The position numbers were made by a program, and so were the translations under genes. A DNA stretch of 19,551 nucleotides from Bacteroidales bacterium UBA3816 (GTDB lineage: Bacteria; Bacteroidota; Bacteroidia; Bacteroidales; P3). The stretch lies in NCBI GenBank assembly GCA_002368955.1, contig DFDY01000174.1:1-19551 (forward strand), written 5' to 3'. A model generated the notes under the pieces. The model did no database searches. It was not told the origin of the DNA and saw nothing but the letters and a program-made list of their open reading frames with translations. Below are positions 6,666 to 13,365 of the stretch, piece after piece; within the stretch, counting starts at the first letter, position 1, and every line of letters begins with the position of its first letter.

Positions 6666-8279
6666 ATGACTAAGAGAATATATACTTCAATGATATTTGG
6701 CCTGATGGCTGGTGTAGTGATGCTGGCAGGCTGCAAAAGAGAGTACGGCACTGTTACCCTGGGTGCTAATATCGATAATGGCAGGGATGCCAAGGTGTAT
6801 ATTGACGACCTGACCCCCTGTTGGCACAACAATGATCTGATACGGGTCAACAACCAAACCTGCACCACCAGTGCGGCTCTGGGCTCATCGGCACAGATAA
6901 CCGATGTGGTGGAGAGCAACCACTACCGCGCCATCTATCCTGCCGACATTGTGGGCGATGTGGACATCTCCAGCAGTAGCTCTATTGCCGTCACCTTGCC
7001 TCACGAACAAATATACGAAGTGGACAGCCGTGGTGACCAGAAGGTGAAGGTGCCGATGGGGGCATACTCATCCAGCGAGTCGCTGACCTTCCATAACCTC
7101 TGTCCGCTCATCAAGGTGGTGGTCAGCAATCGGATGGATAATGACTTCGTCCTTGACCACATTACCGTTACAGCTGCTACCTCCTACCTCAGCGGGTTGT
7201 GCAGTGCCAGCGTGACGGGAAGTCCGAATGACCATATTGGAACGATGGTACCGTCGTCGGCAAGCCACGACGTGTCGTTGGTATTCCCTGCTGGCAACAG
7301 ACCCACCATAGGCCGCGGGGACAGGGACACCTACGTCTATTACATCGTAGCACCAGAGTTTGGTGGGGACGAAGGGGAAGATGTGACCATCACGATTTAT
7401 TCTACCACTGGTCATTATGCCACGTTTGAGAAACGTGCGTCACTCCGTCACAACAGAATGGCGGAAGTAAGCCTTACGGTGGGGCAGTGGAATATAGACC
7501 CGCCTTCGGGCGATGGTGTGTTGCCAGGGGCATTCTCGGTGAGTGCCACGCAACAGGTTCATTTCTCTCAGGGCAATCTGCAGTACCAGGCCAGCACCGG
7601 TACTTGGCGTTTTGCTGAGCATCAGTATGATTATGTGGGGACGCAAATTGCCGATGATTATGGATGGTACGGAGGTAATGTCAGCGGAAGTGATAACCGC
7701 AATATCAGTTCAACCTACAGCGGTTGGATAGACCTCTTCGGTTGGGGCACGGGCAACAATCCCACATTGGTCTCCACCAATAATACAGACTATAGCACTT
7801 TCGTTGATTGGGGCAGCAAAGCCATCAGCAATGGGGGCAACGCAGTCAATCAGTGGCGCACTTTGACAACATCTGAGTGGGACTATCTCCTCAATAGCCG
7901 CACGAATGCCTCATCCAAACGTGGCACTGGCAACATTAACGGTGTGGGTGGACTGATTATCCTGCCCGACAGTTGGACACTGCCTTCGGGGTGTCCTCAG
8001 TTCAATTCTGGCTACGCATTCTATCATGATGATTGGACGCATAACAGCTACACACTTGCTCAGTGGGCGCAGATGGAGTCAGCTGGTGCAGTATTCTTGC
8101 CTGTGGCGGGCGACCGCCGCGGCACGAATGTCCGCTATGTGGGCGCCGGCGGCTGCTATTGGTCGTCCTCGCCCAACACTGAGCTCGGCGCGTACCTCAT
8201 GCGCTTCGGCAGCGACCATCTCAACGCGACGAGCAACATCGATCGCTTCGTCGGGTTCTCTGTACGCCCCGTTCGCTGA
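6666..8279 (+). CDS. Fimbrillin-like lipoprotein with C-terminal lectin-fold variable domain (probable DGR target)
   Basis: A 537-residue predicted surface lipoprotein. The signal peptide ends VMLAGC with Cys23 as lipidation site. Residues about 25-275 look like a fimbrillin (Mfa-like) domain: YRAIYPADIV, VTLPHEQIYEV, LTFHNLCPLIKVVVSN, VTAATSYLSG. A second domain (about 285-537) starts FSVSATQQVHFSQGNLQYQ and runs through WRTLTTSEWDYLLNSR, GTGNINGVGGLIILPDSW to GGCYWSSSPN and a terminal RFVGFSVRPVR. This is the FISUMP/formylglycine-enzyme-like C-type lectin fold, also used by DGR target proteins. From codon 482 onward codon use changes sharply (see the separate entry). It is the last gene of its unit, followed by twin hairpins and a terminator. 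Likely role: a displayed binding or adhesion protein; the ligand is unknown. Confidence 0.87.
   Translation: MTKRIYTSMIFGLMAGVVMLAGCKREYGTVTLGANIDNGRDAKVYIDDLTPCWHNNDLIRVNNQTCTTSAALGSSAQITDVVESNHYRAIYPADIVGDVDISSSSSIAVTLPHEQIYEVDSRGDQKVKVPMGAYSSSESLTFHNLCPLIKVVVSNRMDNDFVLDHITVTAATSYLSGLCSASVTGSPNDHIGTMVPSSASHDVSLVFPAGNRPTIGRGDRDTYVYYIVAPEFGGDEGEDVTITIYSTTGHYATFEKRASLRHNRMAEVSLTVGQWNIDPPSGDGVLPGAFSVSATQQVHFSQGNLQYQASTGTWRFAEHQYDYVGTQIADDYGWYGGNVSGSDNRNISSTYSGWIDLFGWGTGNNPTLVSTNNTDYSTFVDWGSKAISNGGNAVNQWRTLTTSEWDYLLNSRTNASSKRGTGNINGVGGLIILPDSWTLPSGCPQFNSGYAFYHDDWTHNSYTLAQWAQMESAGAVFLPVAGDRRGTNVRYVGAGGCYWSSSPNTELGAYLMRFGSDHLNATSNIDRFVGFSVRPVR
8109..8276 (+). other. Candidate DGR variable region (VR) in the lipoprotein C-terminus
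   Basis: In the 48 codons from 8109 to 8252, 32 end in C by my count, and only 23 of 144 bases are A. Many positions are GGC, CGC, CTC, GAC, AGC or GTC, interleaved with an unvarying frame (TATTGGTCGTCCTCGCCC at 8157-8174, GGGTTCTCTGTACGCCCC at 8253-8270). This is what adenine-specific mutagenesis of AAC codons in a template repeat leaves behind. Unmutated AAC codons remain at 8175, 8223 and 8235. The last ~27 bases would be the invariant homing-initiation (IMH) part. Upstream codons of the same gene are mixed in third base. No template repeat or reverse transcriptase is present here, so the assignment is inference. Confidence 0.62.
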
Positions 8280-8280
8280 C

Positions 8281-8404
8281 GCAGACATGGCTATGGCTCG
8301 GTCTCGAGAATGGATTCTCGGACTCTCGCCTTACGCCATGTTGCAGACATGGCTATGGCTCGGTCTCGAGAATGGATTCTCGGACTCTCGCCTTACGCCA
8401 TGTT
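8281..8404 (+). repeat. Two perfect 62-bp tandem repeats, each a nested hairpin
   Basis: Copies at 8281-8342 and 8343-8404 are identical. Within each unit, ACATGGC (unit 5-11) pairs with GCCATGT (55-61), GGC (15-17) with GCC (48-50), GTC (21-23) with GAC (41-43), and CGAGAA (25-30) with TTCTCG (35-40) around a TGGA loop. The array begins 2 nt after the lipoprotein stop codon and ends before the terminator. The position, directly after a candidate VR, matches that of the hairpin/cruciform DGR elements known from Bordetella phage; a mRNA-stability element is the alternative. Confidence 0.85.
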
Positions 8405-8434
8405 CAGGATTAAATTATTAAATTATTAATTTTT

Positions 8435-8466
8435 GTCGGAGGCAGTCTCCGCTGCCTCCGACTTTT
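8435..8466 (+). terminator. Intrinsic terminator of the lipoprotein operon
   Basis: A perfect 11-bp stem, GTCGGAGGCAG (8435-8445) with CTGCCTCCGAC (8452-8462), has a 6-nt loop and is followed by TTTT. It closes the unit that starts at 6129. Confidence 0.9.
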
Positions 8467-8616
8467 CGATAAAAAGTCATGTCAATCATCCATGAAATAC
8501 ATTCCGCAGATGCCGGTTTGGAATGCAGATGTTGTACAAAGCTTCCATGTAGAGAGTAAAATATACTGCGTAGACGGGATGTTGACGAGTATTAGTGCTG
8601 ATTGTAGGTCAATTTT

Positions 8617-8648
8617 TTTGCCAATCAAAATAATTGTTGTATCTTTGC
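8617..8648 (+). promoter_or_regulatory. Full -33/-7 promoter for the 8667-10948 unit
   Basis: TTTG (8617-8620), a 19-nt spacer and TATCTTTGC (8640-8648) fit the Bacteroidetes consensus. Transcription would begin a few bases downstream, giving a very short leader before the ATG at 8667. This argues against starts at 8492 or 8634. The stretch 8467-8616 between the terminator and this promoter holds nothing I recognise. Confidence 0.75.
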
Positions 8649-8666
8649 AAAAAATATATCTACATA

Positions 8667-8864
8667 ATGGAATTGGATGGTTTTATAAAAAACGCTGACA
8701 AGGAGTCTGTTATGAATCCTTCATATTGTTTCATGTGCATCGGTCTTTCTCAGGTTGAGCATGAAAAAATAGAGAAGGGCGATGAGTTTGTAACGGTTCC
8801 TTCCGCAGAATTAAAACGACTGCGAGTGGATGCATACCCATTCCTCATGTGGCGGTCTACATGA
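8667..8864 (+). CDS. Small protein of unknown function (65 aa)
   Basis: Starts MELDGFIKNADKESV and ends AYPFLMWRST. It is soluble, with charged residues in the middle (QVEHEKIEKGDEF), and no family is recognised. The start at 8667 was chosen because a longer in-frame start at 8634 would precede the -7 box. Its stop codon TGA (8862-8864) overlaps an ATG at 8861 (ATGA), so translation may be coupled to the next ORF. The alternative is that this and the next ORF are two halves of one frameshifted gene. Confidence 0.5.
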   Translation: MELDGFIKNADKESVMNPSYCFMCIGLSQVEHEKIEKGDEFVTVPSAELKRLRVDAYPFLMWRST

Positions 8865-9130
8865 TGAGTTATTATCCCTATCGTTTTGTTATGAATTATA
8901 AGGGCGGAGTTGATGACCCATACGCCCAGAAGATTTTATATACTTTTAATTCTCCCCGCTCGCACCAAGGTTATATGGCAACCTATGTGTCCGAGGAACA
9001 TTTCGAGCATCGGTTTAATATTAAAAAGAGTACGTATATTTTGCTGCGTCGAAAGGCGATGCAAGAGAACCCAAACCTCGAACACCAGATTCAAGAGAGG
9101 TTCATCCAATTATATCCTTATTTTGAATAG
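8861..9130 (+). CDS. Small protein of unknown function (89 aa)
   Basis: Starts MMSYYPYRFVMNYKGGVDD and ends QERFIQLYPYFE; rich in Tyr and basic residues, with no signal peptide or membrane helix. No family is recognised. The ATGA overlap with the preceding stop decides this start, although the frame is open to a GTG at 8849 and further upstream. Only 3 nt separate its stop from the next gene, so it belongs to the same operon. Confidence 0.5.
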   Translation: MMSYYPYRFVMNYKGGVDDPYAQKILYTFNSPRSHQGYMATYVSEEHFEHRFNIKKSTYILLRRKAMQENPNLEHQIQERFIQLYPYFE

Positions 9131-9133
9131 CGT

Positions 9134-9670
9134 ATGGACGAAGTGCGCATATATCACACCCCGTGGGGGGGCAAAGCCTGGTGGGCAACCTTGGTGATGC
9201 TGGTGCTCTTTGGCGTTTTCGTATGGATTTTGGTGGATTACCCTATTGTTAGTAACCCTGGGGTGATATGGTTCTGTCTGATTGCCACCGGCGTTATGGG
9301 GCTGTTCTTTCCCTTGGTTGCCTTGTGGGAGCGGTTGGCACAACGTCCGGCCGTGACTGTCTTGAAGGACAGGATTATATGCCATGCACTTTGGAAAACG
9401 CACATATACCGCTTTGCCGACGTTGAAGGGTTTAGGTACTACAAGATGGACTTGGGTCGGACAAGCCAGGAGTTTGTCACCATCCACTTTTACAAGCAGG
9501 TGTCAGAGCGGAAGTTGCAGGATGTTTCAAAGTTTGCACGTGCCATAAGACAGTTCAACACAAGGCTCTCAGGTTCGCAGGAGTCCATCGGGGCTTCAAC
9601 CTTGACTATGAAACCACAGGCGTTGTGTGACCTGCTGAATCAAAGACTGAAAGAATACAAGAAAGGTTGA
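9134..9670 (+). CDS. Two-helix membrane protein, STM3941-like
   Basis: A 178-residue protein with two N-terminal hydrophobic helices (about 17-35 and 43-65), then RPAVTVLKDRIICHALWKTHIYRFADVEGF, split here as a strand-rich PH-like domain, and a C-terminal part LTMKPQALCDLLNQRLKEY. Layout and length resemble the STM3941 family of small membrane proteins of unknown function; this is a pattern match without a search. It sits 3 nt after the previous ORF and 6 nt before the ThrE-type exporter, so all four genes are probably co-transcribed from 8617. Confidence 0.68.
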   Translation: MDEVRIYHTPWGGKAWWATLVMLVLFGVFVWILVDYPIVSNPGVIWFCLIATGVMGLFFPLVALWERLAQRPAVTVLKDRIICHALWKTHIYRFADVEGFRYYKMDLGRTSQEFVTIHFYKQVSERKLQDVSKFARAIRQFNTRLSGSQESIGASTLTMKPQALCDLLNQRLKEYKKG

Positions 9671-9676
9671 TAGCCT

Positions 9677-10948
9677 ATGACGACAGAACAGGAACAGGCC
9701 TTGCAACTGGCCACCGAAGCGGGACACATCCTTCTCGAAAACGGCGCGGAAATCAGCCGCGTGGAGGAGACTATGACCCGCATTGCGGGGCATTACGGCG
9801 TGGAGGATGAGAGTTTCTTTGTGCTGAGCAACGGCATCATTGCCACGGGTCAACACTATGCTCGCGCCGAGTTTATCCCTATCAAAGGCACACAGCTGTC
9901 TCGCGTGGTGGAGGTGAACCAGTTGAGCCGCGACGTGTGCGCCGGCCGGTGCTCCCTGGACCAGTTGTCCTCCCGGTTGGATGCTATCCGCCATAGCACA
10001 GCAAAGCCTTGGTGGGAGCAGATAGTGGGCATTGCTGTGGGCGTTTCGGCCTTCAGCCTGCTCTTTGGCGGCAGCTTGATGGATGCGGCCATTACGTTTG
10101 CGGTAGGGGTGCTGCTGGGTTGCTTTATGACATTCTTGATGCCCCACATGTCTCGTTTTTTTGGCAACGTGGTGGGCGGCCTGGTGGGTGGTATGTTTTG
10201 CATTGTGGCCTCTCGGTTGGGGTTGGGCGAGCACCTGCCCAATATGATTATTGGCACCATCATTGCCCTGGTGCCGGGGGTGCCGTTCACCAACGGCATT
10301 CGCGACATTGCCCATGAGGACTATATTGCCGGGGCCACCCGTATGCTGGATGCCTTTATGATGTTTCTCTGTATTGCCTTAGGCGTGTGTCTGGCATTCA
10401 TCATAGACGGACGACTGCATCATGGGCTACTGCAGTTGGGGGCGCCCGCTGTGGACTACTATGCGGCAGGCTGGGTCTTCCAGTTGCCAGCCGCATTGCT
10501 GGGCACTATCGGTTTTTCGGTACTCTTTGGGGCTCCGCGCCGCTATTATGTGGGGTGCGGAATCTGTGGCATGGCGGGTTGGGCGTTATTCCTGTTGCTC
10601 AATGGCGATATACGGGTGGCACTGTTTCATCTTTCACCTGCCGAGTCGGCTCTGTTTGCCGCCATGCTGGTGGCTTTGCTGTCGCAATTGATGGCACAAA
10701 AGTGGCACTGCCCCACGACGTTGTATCTTATATGCGGCATCATACCATTGGTGCCGGGAGGGGCTATCTTCTGGACGGCCTATTATATGGTAGCCAGCCG
10801 ATTGGGCATGGCTGCCGCCACGGGTTTTGTGGCCATCAAGGTGACTATCGCCATTGCGGTGGGCATTATACTGGCAGGCGGAATAGTGCGCATTGCTACT
10901 TCACTGAATAAAATGAGAATTAGTAATAAAGTAAAAGGTAAAAACTAA
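9677..10948 (+). CDS. Threonine/serine exporter family protein (ThrE type)
   Basis: A 423-residue inner-membrane protein. The N-terminal cytoplasmic part has the family hallmark AGHILLENGAEISRVEETM (14-32) and FFVLSNGIIATG. Then follow a first membrane block (about 115-265, including VGGLVGGMFC and GTIIALVPGVPFTNGIRDI) and a second block (about 285-410, with CGIIPLVPGGAIFW). The two blocks correspond to the ThrE and ThrE_2 domains fused in one chain, as in Corynebacterium ThrE; many bacteria split them into two genes. Likely role: export of threonine or serine driven by the proton gradient. The last residues (KVKGKN) and the stop codon are encoded by the dispersed A-rich repeat, so the gene end was probably rewritten by it. 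Confidence 0.9.
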   Translation: MTTEQEQALQLATEAGHILLENGAEISRVEETMTRIAGHYGVEDESFFVLSNGIIATGQHYARAEFIPIKGTQLSRVVEVNQLSRDVCAGRCSLDQLSSRLDAIRHSTAKPWWEQIVGIAVGVSAFSLLFGGSLMDAAITFAVGVLLGCFMTFLMPHMSRFFGNVVGGLVGGMFCIVASRLGLGEHLPNMIIGTIIALVPGVPFTNGIRDIAHEDYIAGATRMLDAFMMFLCIALGVCLAFIIDGRLHHGLLQLGAPAVDYYAAGWVFQLPAALLGTIGFSVLFGAPRRYYVGCGICGMAGWALFLLLNGDIRVALFHLSPAESALFAAMLVALLSQLMAQKWHCPTTLYLICGIIPLVPGGAIFWTAYYMVASRLGMAAATGFVAIKVTIAIAVGIILAGGIVRIATSLNKMRISNKVKGKN

Positions 10949-10951
10949 AAA
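10928..10951 (+). repeat. Dispersed A-rich repeat, copy C
   Basis: Twenty-four bases identical to copy B (6632-6656). It overlaps the end of the exporter gene and supplies its last codons and stop. A shorter echo (ACTAAAAGG) follows directly. Confidence 0.75.
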
Positions 10952-10977
10952 CTAAAAGGTGGGCGGGAGCCGCGATA

Positions 10978-11005
10978 ACTATTAACTAATCACTATTAAC
11001 TAATG
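10978..11005. repeat. 14-bp tandem repeat
   Basis: ACTATTAACTAATC (10978-10991) is followed by ACTATTAACTAATG (10992-11005). It is low-complexity intergenic DNA between the exporter and radA. Confidence 0.65.
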
Positions 11006-11019
11006 GGGACTTCTATAAA

Positions 11020-11116
11020 TCACCCAGAAGGGGTGAGACTATTAATAACACGGTACAAGCCGAAGGCGCAGTGCCGTGATACTCAGACGTCAGTAAACTG
11101 CGTCCCGACGGGACGC
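11020..11116 (+). repeat. Three-hairpin intergenic element, copy 2
   Basis: H1 is TCACCC (11020-11025) with GGGTGA (11031-11036). H2 is CACGGTAC (11049-11056) with GTGCCGTG (11071-11078), one T-G wobble, with an inner GCC-GAA-GGC. H3 is GCGTCCC-GAC-GGGACGC (11100-11116). Order, spacers (12 nt between H1 and H2, against 11 in copy 1) and the core AAGC...GCGCAGTG match 47-150, while stems differ. It ends 41 nt before radA and could be in its leader; no clear promoter for radA is visible. Confidence 0.7.
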
Positions 11117-11157
11117 GACAATGGAAACAAATAAATAGAACACACCTAATATAGAAT

Positions 11158-12543
11158 ATGGCAAAAGCAAGAACCTTTTATTACTGTCGCGAATGTGGCT
11201 ACCAGAGTAGCAGCTGGTTGGGCAAATGCCCCGCCTGCGGCAAGTGGAATACTTTTGACGAGGAGGTGGTGCAAAAAGAGATTACCGGCAGTAAACAGAA
11301 GTCTAAGGGCAGCACCACAAGTGCACCCAAACTCATCCAGCACGTTACCTATAGCGAGACGCAGCGGATGCCCACCCATTGTGCCGAGTTCGACCGAGTG
11401 CTGGGTGGCGGCATTGTGCCGGGGTCGCTGTTGCTGATTGGCGGAGAACCGGGCATTGGCAAGAGTACGCTTTTGTTGCAGACGGCTTTGGCTATCAAGG
11501 ACCGCAAGATACTCTATGTAAGTGGCGAGGAGAGCGAGGAACAGATTAAGATGCGGGCCGACCGCGTGGAGTCGGCTCCGGCAAGTGACTTCGATGACGA
11601 GGCGGGCTGCTATGTGGTGAGCGAGACTTCCATGGAACGCATTTTTGAGCATATCGATGCTGTGCAACCCGAGCTGGTGATTGTCGACTCCATTCAGACG
11701 GTGAATACAGAAGCCATCGAGTCGGGCAGCGGCAGCATTTCGCAGATAAGAGAGTGCACCACTCAGTTTCAGCGTTATGCCAAGGAGAGCGGGGTGCCGG
11801 TGCTGTTGGTGGGCCACATTACTAAGGACGGCACGCTGGCAGGGCCCAAGGTGATGGAACATATTGTGGATGCGGTGCTGCAGTTTGAAGGCGACCGCAA
11901 TTACGGCTTCCGCATCCTACGGGCACTGAAGAACCGCTTTGGCTCTACGGCCGAAATCGGCATTTTCGAGATGCGGGGCAGCGGCCTTTGCGAGGTTTCC
12001 AATCCATCCGAACTGCTCTTGGCTCACCGCGATGAGGAGTTGAGCGGTGCCGCCGTGGCCGCCACATTGGAGGGTGTGCGCCCGATGTTTATAGAGGTGC
12101 AGTCGTTGGTGAGCAGCGCCGTCTACGGCACACCGCAGCGCAATGCCAACGGGTTTGACATGCGGCGCATGAGTATGCTGCTAGCCGTGCTGGAGAAACG
12201 CTGCGGCTTCAAATTGGGGGCCAAAGATGTCTTCCTCAATATGGCTGGAGGCATGCGGGTCAACGACCCCGCCATGGATTTGGCGGTGGCGTGCAGCATC
12301 CTCTCCAGCAATGTCGATATGCCTATCTCACCTCGCTTTTGCTTTGCCGCCGAGCTGGGCCTCAGTGGCGAGGTGCGCCCCGTGAGCCGGGTGGAGCAGC
12401 GCATCAGCGAGGCCGCACGCTTAGGATTTGAAAAGATTTTTGTTTCCAAATATGATGCCAAGTCGGTTGACCGCGCCCGATACAGGATTCAGATTGTGCC
12501 GGTGAGCGTTATCGAGGAGGCTTTTAGAGAATTATTTGCATAG
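11158..12543 (+). CDS. radA: DNA repair protein RadA (Sms)
   Basis: A 461-residue protein of standard RadA length. It begins with the C4 zinc finger (Cys10, Cys13, Cys24, Cys27), has Walker A GGEPGIGKST (95-104), Walker B LVIVDSIQT (173-181), the RadA-specific KNRFG motif (258-262), and a C-terminal Lon-like domain ending in GLSGEVRPVSRVEQR. RadA is a RecA-related ATPase that works as a DnaB-like helicase in recombination, helping branch migration and D-loop extension, in the cytoplasm. The downstream TSCPD gene begins 4 nt after the stop, so the two are probably an operon. The structured repeat at 11020-11116 lies just upstream. Confidence 0.97.
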   Translation: MAKARTFYYCRECGYQSSSWLGKCPACGKWNTFDEEVVQKEITGSKQKSKGSTTSAPKLIQHVTYSETQRMPTHCAEFDRVLGGGIVPGSLLLIGGEPGIGKSTLLLQTALAIKDRKILYVSGEESEEQIKMRADRVESAPASDFDDEAGCYVVSETSMERIFEHIDAVQPELVIVDSIQTVNTEAIESGSGSISQIRECTTQFQRYAKESGVPVLLVGHITKDGTLAGPKVMEHIVDAVLQFEGDRNYGFRILRALKNRFGSTAEIGIFEMRGSGLCEVSNPSELLLAHRDEELSGAAVAATLEGVRPMFIEVQSLVSSAVYGTPQRNANGFDMRRMSMLLAVLEKRCGFKLGAKDVFLNMAGGMRVNDPAMDLAVACSILSSNVDMPISPRFCFAAELGLSGEVRPVSRVEQRISEAARLGFEKIFVSKYDAKSVDRARYRIQIVPVSVIEEAFRELFA

Positions 12544-12547
12544 AAAG

Positions 12548-12799
12548 ATGAAACACCATACTTATTTTACCGAAGGCACTTGCAGTGCTGTGATTGAGTT
12601 TGATATTGATGACGATAACACACTTCACAATGTCCATTTTGTGGGTGGTTGCAACGGCAACCTCCAGGGAATTGGCAAACTGGTGGAGGGCATGGATGCC
12701 CGCACGGTGGTTGACCGTTTAGAAGGCATACGCTGCGGTTTCAAGGAGACTTCCTGCCCCGACCAACTCACTCGCGCCATCCGAGAGGTGATGGGATAG
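12548..12799 (+). CDS. TSCPD domain-containing protein (TIGR03905 type)
   Basis: An 83-residue protein containing the signature TSCPD (68-72) and four Cys (12, 35, 63, 70) in the pattern of the stand-alone TSCPD family; the same domain occurs at the C-terminus of some class II ribonucleotide reductases, where it may bind metal. Function is unknown. The ATG at 12548 is preferred over a TTG at 12536, which overlaps the radA end. It lies 4 nt after radA and 38 nt before the Vsr-like gene. Confidence 0.9.
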   Translation: MKHHTYFTEGTCSAVIEFDIDDDNTLHNVHFVGGCNGNLQGIGKLVEGMDARTVVDRLEGIRCGFKETSCPDQLTRAIREVMG

Positions 12800-12837
12800 A
12801 TGGAAGCAGCATTAATTCTTAATTCAGTACCCCACTC

Positions 12838-13338
12838 ATGACTCTCACCCCAGAACAGCGACGGCGATGCATGCAGGCCAATCGCAGTACAGGCACTAAG
12901 CCCGAAAGAATGCTGGCGAGGGAATTGTGGCGCAGGGGCTATCGCTACCATAAGAATGTCCGCAGCGTTCCAGGAACACCTGACATCTGTTTCAAAAGCA
13001 GGAAGGTGGCAGTGTTTGTGGATGGCGATTTCTGGCATGGGCGCGACTGGGAGCGGGCACGGCAGCGGATTAAGAGCAATCGGGAGTTCTGGTATGCCAA
13101 GATTGAGCGCAATATGGCCCGCGACCTCCGTACCGACCAGCGGCTACAGGCCCGTGGCTGGCGGGTGTTGCGTTTCTGGGCAAGCGAAGTGATGAAGCAC
13201 CTTTCCGAGTGTGCCGACCGAGTGGAAGAGGTGCTCCGTGAGGTGCATATTCAGCACCTGCACCGAGTCTATCAGTACGATACCCAATATGATAACATGT
13301 TAGACATTGCGGCTGAAGAGGAAATGGACGACGTTTAG
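12838..13338 (+). CDS. vsr: Very short patch repair (Vsr-like) endonuclease, divergent metal site
   Basis: A 166-residue protein with the Vsr layout: MQANRSTGTKPERMLARELW at the N-terminus, GTPDICF with Asp49 (equivalent of catalytic Asp51 of E. coli Vsr), VAVFVDGDFWHGRDW (57-71), and GWRVLRFWASEV. Vsr nicks DNA 5' of T in T:G mismatches made by deamination of 5-methylcytosine. Here E. coli HGCFWHHHHC becomes DGDFWHGRDW: Asp62 stands for His64, Asp64 for Cys66, and the His/Cys zinc ligands after the FWH are absent, while His67 (His69) is kept. I associate this variant with restriction-modification contexts and take it to lack the structural zinc. No cytosine methylase is in the window. The C-terminal ~25 residues are an extra acidic tail. 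Confidence 0.87.
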   Translation: MTLTPEQRRRCMQANRSTGTKPERMLARELWRRGYRYHKNVRSVPGTPDICFKSRKVAVFVDGDFWHGRDWERARQRIKSNREFWYAKIERNMARDLRTDQRLQARGWRVLRFWASEVMKHLSECADRVEEVLREVHIQHLHRVYQYDTQYDNMLDIAAEEEMDDV

Positions 13339-13365
13339 CGTTTGAGTTGGTTGCGGTGGGGATGG

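Noticed and set aside
8281..8404. CRISPR-like array
   Set aside because: There are only two units, directly abutting with no spacers, and no cas genes.
8281..8404. The repeats as the DGR template copy of the variable region
   Set aside because: The 62-bp unit shares no stretch with 8109-8276, so it cannot be the template repeat.
8026..8421. 131-codon ORF spanning the lipoprotein end and the 62-bp repeats
   Set aside because: It is an off-frame reading of the GC-rich variable region; the lipoprotein frame has clear motifs through to its stop.
8492..8698. 68-codon ORF between the terminator and the next gene
   Set aside because: It runs through the -33/-7 promoter at 8617-8648 and has no recognisable content.
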